A DNA stretch of 5,648 bases from Gemmatimonadota bacterium (GCA_028287225.1 JAQBPZ010000289.1:1-5648), one strand, 5' to 3'; numbered from the stretch's first letter, positions 1 to 5,648 are shown. A program made the numbers and translations. Notes: generated from the letters alone by a model not told the origin.

Positions 1-5
1 TAAAA

Positions 6-52
6 CGAGTAACGAATAACGAGAACTGAAAAACGAGTAACGAGTAACGAGT
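6..52. repeat. Degenerate heptanucleotide array CGAGTAA, left arm
   Basis: Units of CGAGTAA occur at 6-12, 13-19 (as CGAATAA) and partly 20-23, then after a short break at 34-40, 41-47 and partly 48-52. The reverse complement of the same heptamer forms a second array at 211-237, so the two arrays are the outer arms of a palindrome. No coding frame or ribosome binding site is visible in positions 1-60. The array may extend beyond the left edge of the window. Confidence 0.8.
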
Positions 53-61
53 GAGTCGAGG

Positions 62-199
62 AGCGTCCCGAGCGGTGGTGTCACCCCGCAGCGAAGCGGT
101 CGGGGCATGCTCTCCCGTGCTGGGGGCTGGCCACGAGCACGGGATGGAAGATCCCGACACTCGCTTCGCTCCTGCGGGATGACAGCCGCTCGGGACGCT
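62..199. repeat. Nested imperfect palindrome, REP/MITE-like intergenic element
   Basis: Successive complementary arm pairs nest inside one another. A 14-nt perfect pair lies at 62-75 and 186-199 (AGCGTCCCGAGCGG and its complement). A 12-nt pair with one mismatch lies at 79-90 and 173-184. An 8-nt pair GCGAAGCG/CGCTTCGC lies at 91-98 and 162-169. A 6-nt pair lies at 99-104 and 153-158, and a 9-nt perfect pair TCCCGTGCT/AGCACGGGA at 113-121 and 136-144. Read on the minus strand, the right half contains GTCATCCCGCAGGAGCGAAG, which resembles the GTCATCCTGAGCGAAGCGAAGGATCT-type repeats common between genes in many bacteria (from memory, not searched). It holds no convincing gene. It could fold as one long hairpin in the transcript downstream of the operon, but lacks a U-tract, so I do not call it a classical terminator. 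Confidence 0.75.
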
Positions 200-210
200 G
201 CCCTGAAGGG

Positions 211-237
211 TACTCGTTACTCGTTACTCGTTACTCG
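211..237. repeat. Heptanucleotide array TTACTCG, right arm
   Basis: One partial unit (211-216) and three exact units of TTACTCG at 217-223, 224-230 and 231-237 run right up to the stop codon (238-240) of the secreted-protein gene. This is the reverse complement of the array at 6-52, making it the outer right arm of the palindromic element. The abrupt junction with the gene end suggests the element inserted or expanded exactly at the 3' end of the operon. Confidence 0.85.
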
Positions 238-966
238 CTATTTCTTCGCCGTCACCGTATACGCGTCGAACTCGCTCATGCTGTCCGTCTTGCTCCAGAG
301 CCCCACCTTGCCGCTCACCGGCGCCTCGAGCGTGTAGTCGAGCAGCTTCTTCCCGTCGAGCCAGCCCTCGAGCTGCGTGCCGTTCACCACGATCCGCATC
401 GCGTGCCAGCTGCCGTTCGCGATGGGCACGTTCTCCGTGCCGCGCTTCACGAACGACCGCTTGCCGTTCACGAACTTCCAGAGCACCAGGTTGTCCTCGG
501 TGCCGTTGAAGCGGACGGTGAGATAGTCGCCGTTCGGCTTCACGTTGAAGAGGATGCCCGCGCAGCGGTCGAGCGTGCCCCCCACGAGCTTGAAGCGCAT
601 CGCGATCTCGCCCTCGCGGAAGTCCGGGACGTCCTTTGCCACGGCGATGGGGAAATACGCGAACTGCTTCACGTTGTCGAGGAACGCCTCGTGCCGTGAG
701 CCATAGATGGCGCGGGCCTTGGCCGCGAGCCCGTTCGCCGGCTGCCCGCGCTTCCACTCGCGCCCGTCGACGAACACCACCTTGCGGCCGTCGTCCTCCG
801 TCACGTGCCAGTTGCCCACCAGCGGGATGAAGCGCGACGGCTCCGCCCCGGTGCGCTCGCCGGCCGCGCCGATGCGGATCGGCGACTGCGCCTGAAGCGT
901 GCAGGGAAGGGCCAGCGCGGTCACGAGGAGTGCGACGCGGCGCGACGACGAGCGGAGCACGTTCAT
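238..966 (-). CDS. Secreted DUF1080-like (concanavalin-like) protein
   Basis: A 242-residue protein predicted to be exported. Residues 1-26 form a Sec signal peptide: arginines at 9-10, a hydrophobic core VALLVTALAL at 11-20, and a likely cleavage in LQA|QS after A26. C22 does not sit in a proper lipobox, so a lipoprotein is unlikely. Residues about 48-240 resemble the jelly-roll domain of the DUF1080 / 3-keto-disaccharide hydrolase and LamG-like superfamily. The visible landmarks are GILFNVKPNGDYLTVRFN (137-154), NGSWHAMRIVVNG (184-196), WLDGKKLLDY (202-211), GKVGLWSKTDS (219-229) and a final FDAYTV strand. Members bind or process glycans, but I see no residues proving catalysis, so substrate and activity stay open. 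Its ATG overlaps the stop of the permease as ATGA. There is no Shine-Dalgarno sequence upstream (pyrimidine-rich CCCCTCCTCC instead), so translation probably depends on reinitiation after the permease. It is the last gene of the unit. Confidence 0.8.
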   Translation of the reverse strand: MNVLRSSSRRVALLVTALALPCTLQAQSPIRIGAAGERTGAEPSRFIPLVGNWHVTEDDGRKVVFVDGREWKRGQPANGLAAKARAIYGSRHEAFLDNVKQFAYFPIAVAKDVPDFREGEIAMRFKLVGGTLDRCAGILFNVKPNGDYLTVRFNGTEDNLVLWKFVNGKRSFVKRGTENVPIANGSWHAMRIVVNGTQLEGWLDGKKLLDYTLEAPVSGKVGLWSKTDSMSEFDAYTVTAKK

Positions 967-2303
967 GTCGGAAAACGGTTGGAGGAGGGGGGGCGGCGCG
1001 AGCGCCACCACGCGACCAGCACGAGGAGCGGCCACCCCAGGCCGAGCAGCAGCGGCGCGAGCCCCGCGCGCATCACCAGCGGATACCCCGGGTACGCGGC
1101 CGCGTTCGCGTCCGTTGGCGCCTCCACGCCGGCCAGCGCGTACAGCGTCTGGAGGACGATCGCCGGCGTGGTGGAGCGCGACATCGCCCGCCGGCCTCCC
1201 ACCGAGTACCACACCTCGCCATACGCGGTGTCGGCGGCGAACAGCCCGCTGGATCCCTGCGCCACGCGGGTCACCCGCACGGCCGGCAGCGTGCGCTCCA
1301 GCTTCCGCAGCACGCTGCGCTCCAGGTCTGCCAGGCGCGGATCCTCGGCCGCGAGGTGCACCTCCACCGACACGGGCGCGCGGATCGCCCGCAGCGCGCG
1401 CTCGTCGGCGCGTGGGAAGGAGTTGCGGCGGTCCTCGCTCAGGTCCCCGCTGCCGTGCAGCAGCGATGCGCCGGCCAGCGCGATGGCGGCACCTCCCAGC
1501 ACCACGAGCGACATCGCCGCCGCACGGCGTGGCAACCGGTCGGCGCGCAGGCCATGCGCCGCGATCGCGAGCAGCGCGACCACCACCACCACGCTCGCGA
1601 CGGTCACCGACAGGGACAGCTCCCCGCGCTCGAAGACGCGCAGCGCACTCTCCGGGGTGAAGGCATCGAGCCGCTGCGCCATCCCACCCTGAACTGCCGC
1701 CACGAAGTCGAGCGCCCACGCTGCCAGGGTCACCCCCAGCGCGACGATTGCCGCGGTGCTCGCGCTCTCCGTCCACGCGGCCGCGGCGAGGCCCAGCGCG
1801 ATGGTCCACACCGCGCGGAGCAGGTGGCCGAGGAGCACCACGCCCACCTCCGAGGCCGCGAGGTGACCCCCGTGCGCGCGCCAGAGCGCCAGCGCCACGA
1901 GCGCCGGCAGCAGCCCCACGAGCCACCCGCCGAGCGCCACGGCCAGCTTGGCGAGCACCAGGGAGATGGGGCGCACGCCACCCTGAAGCATCAGTCCGAG
2001 CCCGCCGCCCTCCTTCTCCGCGGCGAGCAGGCGAATGGCGACGAAGGGCAGGAGCAGCGTGGCGGCAATCGCGTACGCGCCGAACAGGGGCACCACGAAG
2101 CCGTCGAGCGGGCTCACGCCCTGCGCGAGCGCCGCCGGACCTCCGTTGCCGCCGCTCACCTCCGCGTACGTCGCCACCGCGGTGGAGAACGCCTGGCCCA
2201 CCAGCACGCCGCACGCGGCCACGAAGAGCCACCACGCCTTCGCGGCGCGCAGCTCGTGCCACTCCTTGCGCAGCAGCAGCGTCGCGCGCTCACGTGAGGG
2301 CAA
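963..2303 (-). CDS. ABC-2 permease fused to a GldG-like domain
   Basis: A 446-residue inner-membrane protein, the transport partner of the ATPase encoded just upstream. Hydrophobic segments lie near residues 24-44, 69-93, 115-140, 152-176, 183-204 and 230-250, the six expected of an ABC-2 permease. The stretch LAAEKEGGGLGLMLQGG (93-109) matches the conserved loop after the second segment. A seventh segment (262-282) leads into a soluble part (about 284-412) opening with GDLSEDRRNSF, which resembles the start of GldG-type auxiliary domains (DLTEDKRYSLS). An eighth segment lies at 414-433, followed by a basic tail. This equals GldF (six segments) joined to a shortened GldG (segment, soluble domain, segment). 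I chose the TTG at 2301-2303 because the frame holds no ATG or GTG nearby that keeps the normal N-terminus, and GAGGTG lies 4 nt upstream; residues beyond it look like out-of-frame ATPase sequence. It overlaps the ATPase gene by 14 nt. The transported substrate is unknown. Confidence 0.82.
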   Translation of the reverse strand: MPSRERATLLLRKEWHELRAAKAWWLFVAACGVLVGQAFSTAVATYAEVSGGNGGPAALAQGVSPLDGFVVPLFGAYAIAATLLLPFVAIRLLAAEKEGGGLGLMLQGGVRPISLVLAKLAVALGGWLVGLLPALVALALWRAHGGHLAASEVGVVLLGHLLRAVWTIALGLAAAAWTESASTAAIVALGVTLAAWALDFVAAVQGGMAQRLDAFTPESALRVFERGELSLSVTVASVVVVVALLAIAAHGLRADRLPRRAAAMSLVVLGGAAIALAGASLLHGSGDLSEDRRNSFPRADERALRAIRAPVSVEVHLAAEDPRLADLERSVLRKLERTLPAVRVTRVAQGSSGLFAADTAYGEVWYSVGGRRAMSRSTTPAIVLQTLYALAGVEAPTDANAAAYPGYPLVMRAGLAPLLLGLGWPLLVLVAWWRSRRPPSSNRFPT

Positions 2304-2988
2304 GGAACACCTCGTCGAGGGGCGCACCCGGCCGGCCGGCCGCCGACCGCAGGGTCTCCAGGCTGCCCTCGGCAACGATGCGCCCGGCGTCGAGCAGCGC
2401 GAGACGGTCGCACGTCCGCTCGGCGTCGCCCAGCTGGTGCAGCGAGAGCACGATGGCGCGCCGCGCCGCGGCCTCGGCACGGAGGAGGCTGGCCACCTCG
2501 CGCGTCTGGCGAAGGTCCAGGCCGTCGAAGGGCTCGTCGAGCAGCAGGACGGGCTGGGTGGCGAGCAGCGCGAGCGCGAGCATCAGCCGCTTCCGTTCAC
2601 CCTTGGAGAGCTCGCGAACCAGGCGGCCGAGCAGTCCGTCCAGCGACAGCGCCGCGATGCGCCCGCGTGCCTCCTCGGCCGACCGGCCCTGCAGGCGCCG
2701 CCAGGTGGCCACGACGTCGTGCACGCGGTGCTCGGCCCACGGCGTGATGCCGTCGGGCAGGAAGAAGACGGTGCGCCGGATCGCGACGAGGTCCAGCGGC
2801 ACCTCGTTCAGCGTGACGGTGCCCGTGTCGGCACGAAGCAGCCCCGCGGCGCAGGCGAGCAGCGTGCTCTTGCCCGATCCATTCGGGCCGATCACGCCGA
2901 GCACCTCGCCCGGCGACACCATGAAGCCGGCGTCGCGGAGCGCGGTGGTGGGGCCGAACTGCTTGGAGATCCCGGAGCAGGCGAACAT
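2290..2988 (-). CDS. ABC transporter ATP-binding protein (GldA-like)
   Basis: A 232-residue cytoplasmic nucleotide-binding subunit that powers the permease encoded next. Its motifs appear in order: Walker A GPNGSGKST (34-42); a Q-loop region reading FFLPDG (75-80), with Asp79 where many families have Gln or Glu; the signature LSKGERKRL (127-135) instead of LSGGQ; Walker B VLLLDEP (147-153) with Glu152 as catalytic base; D-loop DGLD (155-158); and switch His184 in LSLHQL. The LPD/LSKGE pattern is typical of ATPases serving ABC-2 exporters of the GldA, NosF and CcmA type. Length is a little short, lacking the C-terminal extension of longer GldA-like proteins. The ATG at 2988 puts the first strand MFACSGISKQFGP at the family's usual position; a start 30 codons upstream would run into the GNAT gene. 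No clear Shine-Dalgarno sequence precedes this ATG. It starts 26 nt after the GNAT stop and overlaps the permease gene. Confidence 0.93.
   Translation of the reverse strand: MFACSGISKQFGPTTALRDAGFMVSPGEVLGVIGPNGSGKSTLLACAAGLLRADTGTVTLNEVPLDLVAIRRTVFFLPDGITPWAEHRVHDVVATWRRLQGRSAEEARGRIAALSLDGLLGRLVRELSKGERKRLMLALALLATQPVLLLDEPFDGLDLRQTREVASLLRAEAAARRAIVLSLHQLGDAERTCDRLALLDAGRIVAEGSLETLRSAAGRPGAPLDEVFLALT
2308..2313 (-). promoter_or_regulatory. Ribosome binding site for the permease TTG start
   Basis: On the minus strand GAGGTG (2313 down to 2308) is followed by TTCC and then the TTG at 2303-2301. The site lies inside the last codons of the ATPase gene, so both genes are likely translated from one mRNA with coupling. 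It is the main support for the non-ATG start; a start at one of the CTG codons a few residues downstream cannot be excluded. Confidence 0.5.
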
Positions 2989-3014
2989 GCTGCCGAATGT
3001 ATCGCCGGTCCGGC

Positions 3015-3590
3015 CTACACGCGGCTGGCCGGTTCCTCGCGAGCGCGCTCCGTGAATCGCTCCCGCGTCATGCGCCACACCATGAGGTCCGGCGCGCCCC
3101 AGGCGGTCGCCGAGTCGGCGAGCGCGTAGCCGAGGCGTGCCGGCACGCGGGCGCTGGGGGCGTTCCGATGCTCGCAGCGGATCTCCACCTGGTCAACGGC
3201 GAGGTGCGCGAAGGCCAGCGCCGTGAGCGCGCCGGCGGCCTGTGTGGCCAGCCCGCGTCCGGTGTGTTCCGCCGCGAGCCAGTATCCCAGCTCCACGGAT
3301 CCGGGCCCCACGCGCGGATACAGTCCGCAGCCGCCGAGCACTTCATCGCCGTCCGTGCCGAACATCCCGTAGACCCATTCGCGGCCGGCCACGAAATCCG
3401 CCTGGTGGCGCGCAAGGCGCTCGTCGAGCGTGAGGCCCGGCACCTTGCCGTCCACCACCCAGGGGGTCCACGGGCGCAGGTGCGCATCGCTCGCCGCGAG
3501 CGCGGCGCGCAGCGCGGGGGCGTGCTGCACCATCCAGCGTGCGAGCCGGCACCCTGGCAGGGAAAGCCCGGACGGAACGGTCAGCGGCAT
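3015..3590 (-). CDS. GNAT N-acetyltransferase, RimJ/RimL-like
   Basis: A 191-residue acetyl-CoA-dependent N-acetyltransferase of the GNAT superfamily, closest in pattern to the RimJ/RimL group that modifies ribosomal protein N-termini, antibiotics or small amines. The acetyl-CoA binding motif A is seen as ELGYWLAAEHTGRGLATQAA (100-119), with HTGRGLAT as the pyrophosphate-binding loop. Motif B follows as EIRCEHRNAPSARVPARLGY (136-155), holding the N143/S146 pair and LGY that typify this group. The N-terminal part (about 14-75) carries the WTPWV segment common in these proteins. Length is normal and the protein is soluble. Substrate cannot be told from sequence. The ATG at 3590 lacks a good ribosome binding site. 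The gene lies downstream of a repeat-filled gap after ruvB and 26 nt before the ATPase gene, so it could be first in that operon, though no promoter is clear. Confidence 0.88.
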   Translation of the reverse strand: MPLTVPSGLSLPGCRLARWMVQHAPALRAALAASDAHLRPWTPWVVDGKVPGLTLDERLARHQADFVAGREWVYGMFGTDGDEVLGGCGLYPRVGPGSVELGYWLAAEHTGRGLATQAAGALTALAFAHLAVDQVEIRCEHRNAPSARVPARLGYALADSATAWGAPDLMVWRMTRERFTERAREEPASRV

Positions 3591-3612
3591 CTCGTGGACC
3601 GTGCTGGTGAAA

Positions 3613-3812
3613 CCGACGAACGCGGAGGGGCGCGGAGGAACACGGAGGACGCTTCACGCCTGGTCCTCTTCTGCGTCCTCGCCGTGCACCTCTGCGTTGA
3701 GGCTCCTCAACAGCTTTACCGCGGAGGACGCGGAGGACGCGGAGGACTGCTGCAGAGCGGAGCCGCCCTCCTCTGCGTCCTCGTCGTTCCCCTCAGCGCC
3801 CTCTGCGTCGAG
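3613..3812. repeat. Two tandem copies of a ~100-nt GCGGAGGAC/CTCTGCGTCCTC repeat
   Basis: The 246-nt space between ruvB and the GNAT gene is almost wholly made of two related units. Each has a purine-rich left part built of GCGGAGGA(A/C) units (3622-3651 and 3720-3747) and a right part reading CCTC(T/C)TCTGCGTCCTCG near its start and CTCTGCGT(T/C)GAGG at its end (3665-3702 and 3767-3812). The right parts begin 102 nt apart. Left and right parts are partly complementary, so each unit can fold back on itself. Inside copy 1, GTTGAGG-CT-CCTCAAC (3696-3711) is a perfect small hairpin. No gene or clear promoter is visible here. Similar GGAGGACGC-rich intergenic repeats are common in high-GC bacteria (from memory). 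The structure could stall or end transcription after ruvB, but no T-tract supports a standard terminator. Confidence 0.8.
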
Positions 3813-3836
3813 GCAGTTACCGGAGCGTGAGAAGCG

Positions 3837-4865
3837 TCAGAAGAGCGCGACCTGCTCCGTTGGAATCGCCGGGGGCGTGTAGCCGAAGTGCCGGTACGCC
3901 ATCGGCGTCGCCACGCGGCCGCGCGGCGTTCGCTGGAGGAAGCCCTGCTGCACGAGGAAGGGCTCGTAGACTTCCTCGAGGGTGCTCGCATCCTCGCCGA
4001 TCGCTGCACTGATCGTGGAGACGCCGACCGGCCCCCCATCGAACTTCTCGATGATCGTCTTGAGGATGCGTGCGTCCATGTCGTCCAGCCCGAACTGGTC
4101 CACGTCGAGCATCGCCAGCGCCGCACGCGCCACGTCCTCGGTGATGATGCCGTCGGCGCGCACCTGCGCGTAGTCGCGCACGCGGCGCAGCAGCCGGTTG
4201 GCCACGCGGGGCGTGCCGCGCGACCGGCGGGCGATCTCGCGCGCGCCCGCCTGCTCGATCACCACCTTGAGCACGTCGCCCGTGCGGCGCACGATCAGCT
4301 CGAGGTCCTCGGGCGAGTAGTAGTTGAGCCGCTGCTCGATCCCGAAGCGCGCGCGCATCGGCGCGGTGAGCATCCCGAAGCGCGTCGTGGCGCCGATGAG
4401 GGTGAACCGCTCGATCGGCATGGTGATCGTCTGGGCCTTGGGGCCCTCGCTCAACCGGATGTCGATGCGGTAGTCCTCCATGGCGGGATAGAGGAACTCC
4501 TCGATCACCGGCCTGAGGCGGTGGATCTCGTCGATGAAGAGGATGTCCCCGGCGCGCAGGTTGGTGAGCGTGCCCACCAGGTCGCCGGGCTTCTCGAGCG
4601 CGGGGCCCGAGGTGGTGCGGATGTTCACGCGCAGCTCGCGCGCGATCAGCTCCGCCAGCGTCGTCTTGCCGAGCCCGGGCGGGCCGTAGAAGATGGCGTG
4701 ATCCAGCGGCTCCTCGCGGGCGAGGGCCGCGTCGATCGCGAGCCGCAGGTTGTCCTTCACCTTCTGCTGCCCGATGAACTCCTCGAGCCGCTGCGGGCGC
4801 AGCGACAGCTCGACGACGGACTCGTCGGCCAGCTCTTCGGGGGTGGTGATCTCGGCGCGCGACAT
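3837..4865 (-). CDS. ruvB: Holliday junction branch migration DNA helicase RuvB
   Basis: A 342-residue AAA+ ATPase, full length for the family. With RuvA it forms hexameric rings that pump DNA through Holliday junctions during recombinational repair, before RuvC cuts. Visible motifs are the N-terminal SLRPQRLEEFIGQ (21-33), Walker A GPPGLGKTT (61-69), Walker B LFIDEIHRL (109-117), the RuvB-specific segment with YPAMEDYRIDI (126-136) in the region of the RuvA-contacting hairpin, sensor 1 IGATTR (157-162), the arginine finger in APMRARFG (R171), sensor 2 in GTPRVANRLLRRVRD (217-231), and a C-terminal winged helix (about 265-330) with FDGGPVG and HFGY. All catalytic residues are present. The ATG at 4865 gives the usual N-terminus, and AGGTA (4880-4876) lies 10 nt upstream as a modest ribosome binding site. 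ruvA and ruvC are not in the window. A candidate promoter lies in the gap upstream. Confidence 0.98.
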   Translation of the reverse strand: MSRAEITTPEELADESVVELSLRPQRLEEFIGQQKVKDNLRLAIDAALAREEPLDHAIFYGPPGLGKTTLAELIARELRVNIRTTSGPALEKPGDLVGTLTNLRAGDILFIDEIHRLRPVIEEFLYPAMEDYRIDIRLSEGPKAQTITMPIERFTLIGATTRFGMLTAPMRARFGIEQRLNYYSPEDLELIVRRTGDVLKVVIEQAGAREIARRSRGTPRVANRLLRRVRDYAQVRADGIITEDVARAALAMLDVDQFGLDDMDARILKTIIEKFDGGPVGVSTISAAIGEDASTLEEVYEPFLVQQGFLQRTPRGRVATPMAYRHFGYTPPAIPTEQVALF

Positions 4866-4917
4866 GGCTGCACACTACCTGCGAAACGGGATTCGGCCAA
4901 CCTGATCGGCCCACCGG

Positions 4918-4946
4918 AATATACACCGAACAGAAGCCGAAGGAAA
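4918..4946 (-). promoter_or_regulatory. Candidate sigma70-like promoter for ruvB
   Basis: On the minus strand TATATT (4923-4918) matches five of six bases of the -10 consensus. It stands out as AT-rich in GC-rich surroundings. A weak -35, TTTCCT (4946-4941), lies 17 nt upstream. The -10 box ends 52 nt before the ruvB ATG, giving a leader of about 45 nt. I see no clear SOS (LexA) box. The -35 match is poor, so this rests mainly on the -10 box and its position. Confidence 0.4.
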
Positions 4947-4959
4947 TGCCCCCTCCGGC
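4936..4959 (-). terminator. Weak hairpin after the aminotransferase gene
   Basis: On the minus strand GCCGGAGG (4959-4952) can pair with CCTTCGGC (4943-4936) as an 8-bp stem with one G-T wobble and an 8-nt loop, followed by TTCTGTTC. The T-tract is poor and the hairpin overlaps the candidate -35 of the ruvB promoter. It could end aminotransferase transcription, but this is only suggestive. A run of ten C (4959-4968 on the plus strand) separates it from the aminotransferase stop codon. Confidence 0.25.
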
Positions 4960-4971
4960 CCCCCCCCCGTC

Positions 4972-5648
4972 TCAGCGCTTCGCCAGCTCCTCCGGGATCG
5001 TCCGGAGACAGCGCGCCGCGCGCTGGAGCGTGTCGAACTTCTTGCAGAAGGCGAAGCGCACGTACTTCGCGCCATCCCGCTTGTCGCTGAAGAAGGAGGA
5101 GCCCGGCACCGTCGCCACGCCGATCTCGCGGGCGAGCCAGTGGGCGAAGGTCACGTCGTCGTCGCTGCTGATCTGGGAGAAGTCGGCAAAGATGTAGTAC
5201 GCGCCCTCCGGCAGCTCGAACCGGAAGCCCGCCTCGCGCAGGACCGGCACCAGCATGTCGCGGCGCACGCGGTAGTCGGCGGCCAGATGGTTGAAATAGT
5301 CGGCGTCGAACGCGAAGCCGATGGCGCCGGCGGCCTGGAGCGGCGCGGGCGCGCCGACGGTCAGGAAGTCGTGCACCTTGCGGATCGCCGCTGTCTGAGC
5401 TGGTGGAGCTATCGCGTACCCCAATCTCCAGCCGGTGCACGAGAAGGTCTTGGACAGGCTCGAGATGGTGATCGTGCGCTCGCGCATGCCGGGCCACGTC
5501 GCCATGGAGTGATGCTCGCCCGCATAGCGGATCCACTCGTACGGCTCGTCGGTGATCACCCACACGTCGTGCTTGATGCACAGGTCGGCGATCATCGTCA
5601 TCTCGGCGCGGGTGAACACGCGGCCGGTGGGGTTGTGCTGGGTGTTGA
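4972..5648 (-). CDS. PLP-dependent class I/II aminotransferase, C-terminal part
   Basis: The last 224 residues of a fold-type I aminotransferase; the N-terminal half lies beyond the right edge. The fragment opens with NTQHNPTGRVF, the substrate and cofactor-binding NPTG loop. TDEPYEW follows, holding the Asp (fragment residue 33) that contacts the pyridine nitrogen and a Tyr (36). SSLSKTFSCTGWRLGY gives the Schiff-base lysine (66) and the phosphate-binding Arg eight residues on (74). KYVRFAFCK carries the conserved Arg (197) that holds the substrate carboxylate. The NTxHNPTG and SKTFSxTGWR patterns suit the kynurenine/methionine/aspartate aminotransferase group (YbdL or KAT-like), but the amino-acid substrate cannot be fixed from this half. 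All cofactor residues visible are intact and the C-terminus looks complete. It is on the same strand as ruvB, 106 nt upstream of it, with a possible terminator and promoter between, so probably a separate unit. Confidence 0.93.
   Translation of the reverse strand, partial: NTQHNPTGRVFTRAEMTMIADLCIKHDVWVITDEPYEWIRYAGEHHSMATWPGMRERTITISSLSKTFSCTGWRLGYAIAPPAQTAAIRKVHDFLTVGAPAPLQAAGAIGFAFDADYFNHLAADYRVRRDMLVPVLREAGFRFELPEGAYYIFADFSQISSDDDVTFAHWLAREIGVATVPGSSFFSDKRDGAKYVRFAFCKKFDTLQRAARCLRTIPEELAKR

Noticed and set aside
22..26. C22 of the secreted protein (its codon lies near 903; the range given is in residues) as a lipoprotein lipidation site
   Set aside because: The preceding residues ALP do not form a lipobox, since Pro is at position -1, while LQA|QS is a good signal peptidase I site.
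6..237. CRISPR array as an explanation for the repeated CGAGTAA units
   Set aside because: The units are 7 nt and contiguous, with no spacers of regular length, and no cas genes are present.
107..337. A small plus-strand frame crossing the palindrome
   Set aside because: It reads through the heptanucleotide array and antisense to the secreted-protein gene. It has no plausible ribosome binding site or domain.
238..2262. A 674-codon frame continuing upstream of the secreted protein
   Set aside because: Only the last 242 residues look like protein sequence, beginning with a signal peptide at the ATG at 966. The upstream part is an out-of-frame reading of the permease gene.
930..2297. A 455-codon open frame on the plus strand antisense to the permease
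   Set aside because: Its product is rich in Arg, His, Gln and Ala with no recognisable domain, and it is fully antisense to a gene with clear membrane segments. Long antisense frames are expected at this GC content.
3613..3812. Intrinsic terminator after ruvB
   Set aside because: Fold-back structure is present, including the 3696-3711 hairpin, but no T-tract follows on the minus strand, so it is recorded only as a repeat.
4866..4971. SOS (LexA) operator upstream of ruvB
   Set aside because: I looked for CTGT-N8-ACAG or GAAC-N4-GTTC-like palindromes in the gap and found none that is convincing.
3888..5090. A 400-codon open frame on the plus strand antisense to ruvB and the aminotransferase end
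   Set aside because: The opposite strand encodes unmistakable RuvB motifs throughout, and this translation is low-complexity and charged, typical of an antisense shadow.

Overview
The window is GC-rich bacterial chromosomal DNA. Six protein genes all lie on the minus strand, with two repeat-dominated intergenic regions and one short promoter-bearing gap. The high GC, the AQ-type signal peptide cleavage site, the mix of a GldA/GldF/GldG-like transporter with a secreted DUF1080-like protein, and purine-rich GCGGAGGAC repeats would fit a Gemmatimonadota-like soil or sediment bacterium. That placement is an inference from general impression; no 16S or other marker phylogeny is available.

In the direction of transcription (high to low coordinates) the layout is: the C-terminal part of a PLP-dependent class I/II aminotransferase running off the window edge (4972-5648); a 106-nt gap with a candidate sigma70-like promoter; ruvB, the Holliday junction branch-migration ATPase (3837-4865); a 246-nt gap filled by two tandem copies of a roughly 100-nt repeat; a GNAT acetyltransferase (3015-3590); an ABC ATPase (2290-2988); an ABC-2 type permease that appears fused to a short GldG-like domain (963-2303); and a secreted DUF1080/concanavalin-like protein (238-966). 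The last 237 bases are a large nested imperfect palindrome whose outer arms are a heptanucleotide array.

The GNAT, ATPase, permease and secreted-protein genes look like one transcription unit. The gap is 26 nt between the first two, the ATPase and permease reading frames overlap by 14 nt, and permease and secreted protein share an ATGA stop/start. The most interesting unit is the last three: a complete GldA/F/G-like ABC module compacted into two genes and translationally coupled to an exported carbohydrate-binding-like protein. RuvB and the aminotransferase are ordinary housekeeping genes. I saw no CRISPR array, tRNA, rRNA, integrase or transposase.
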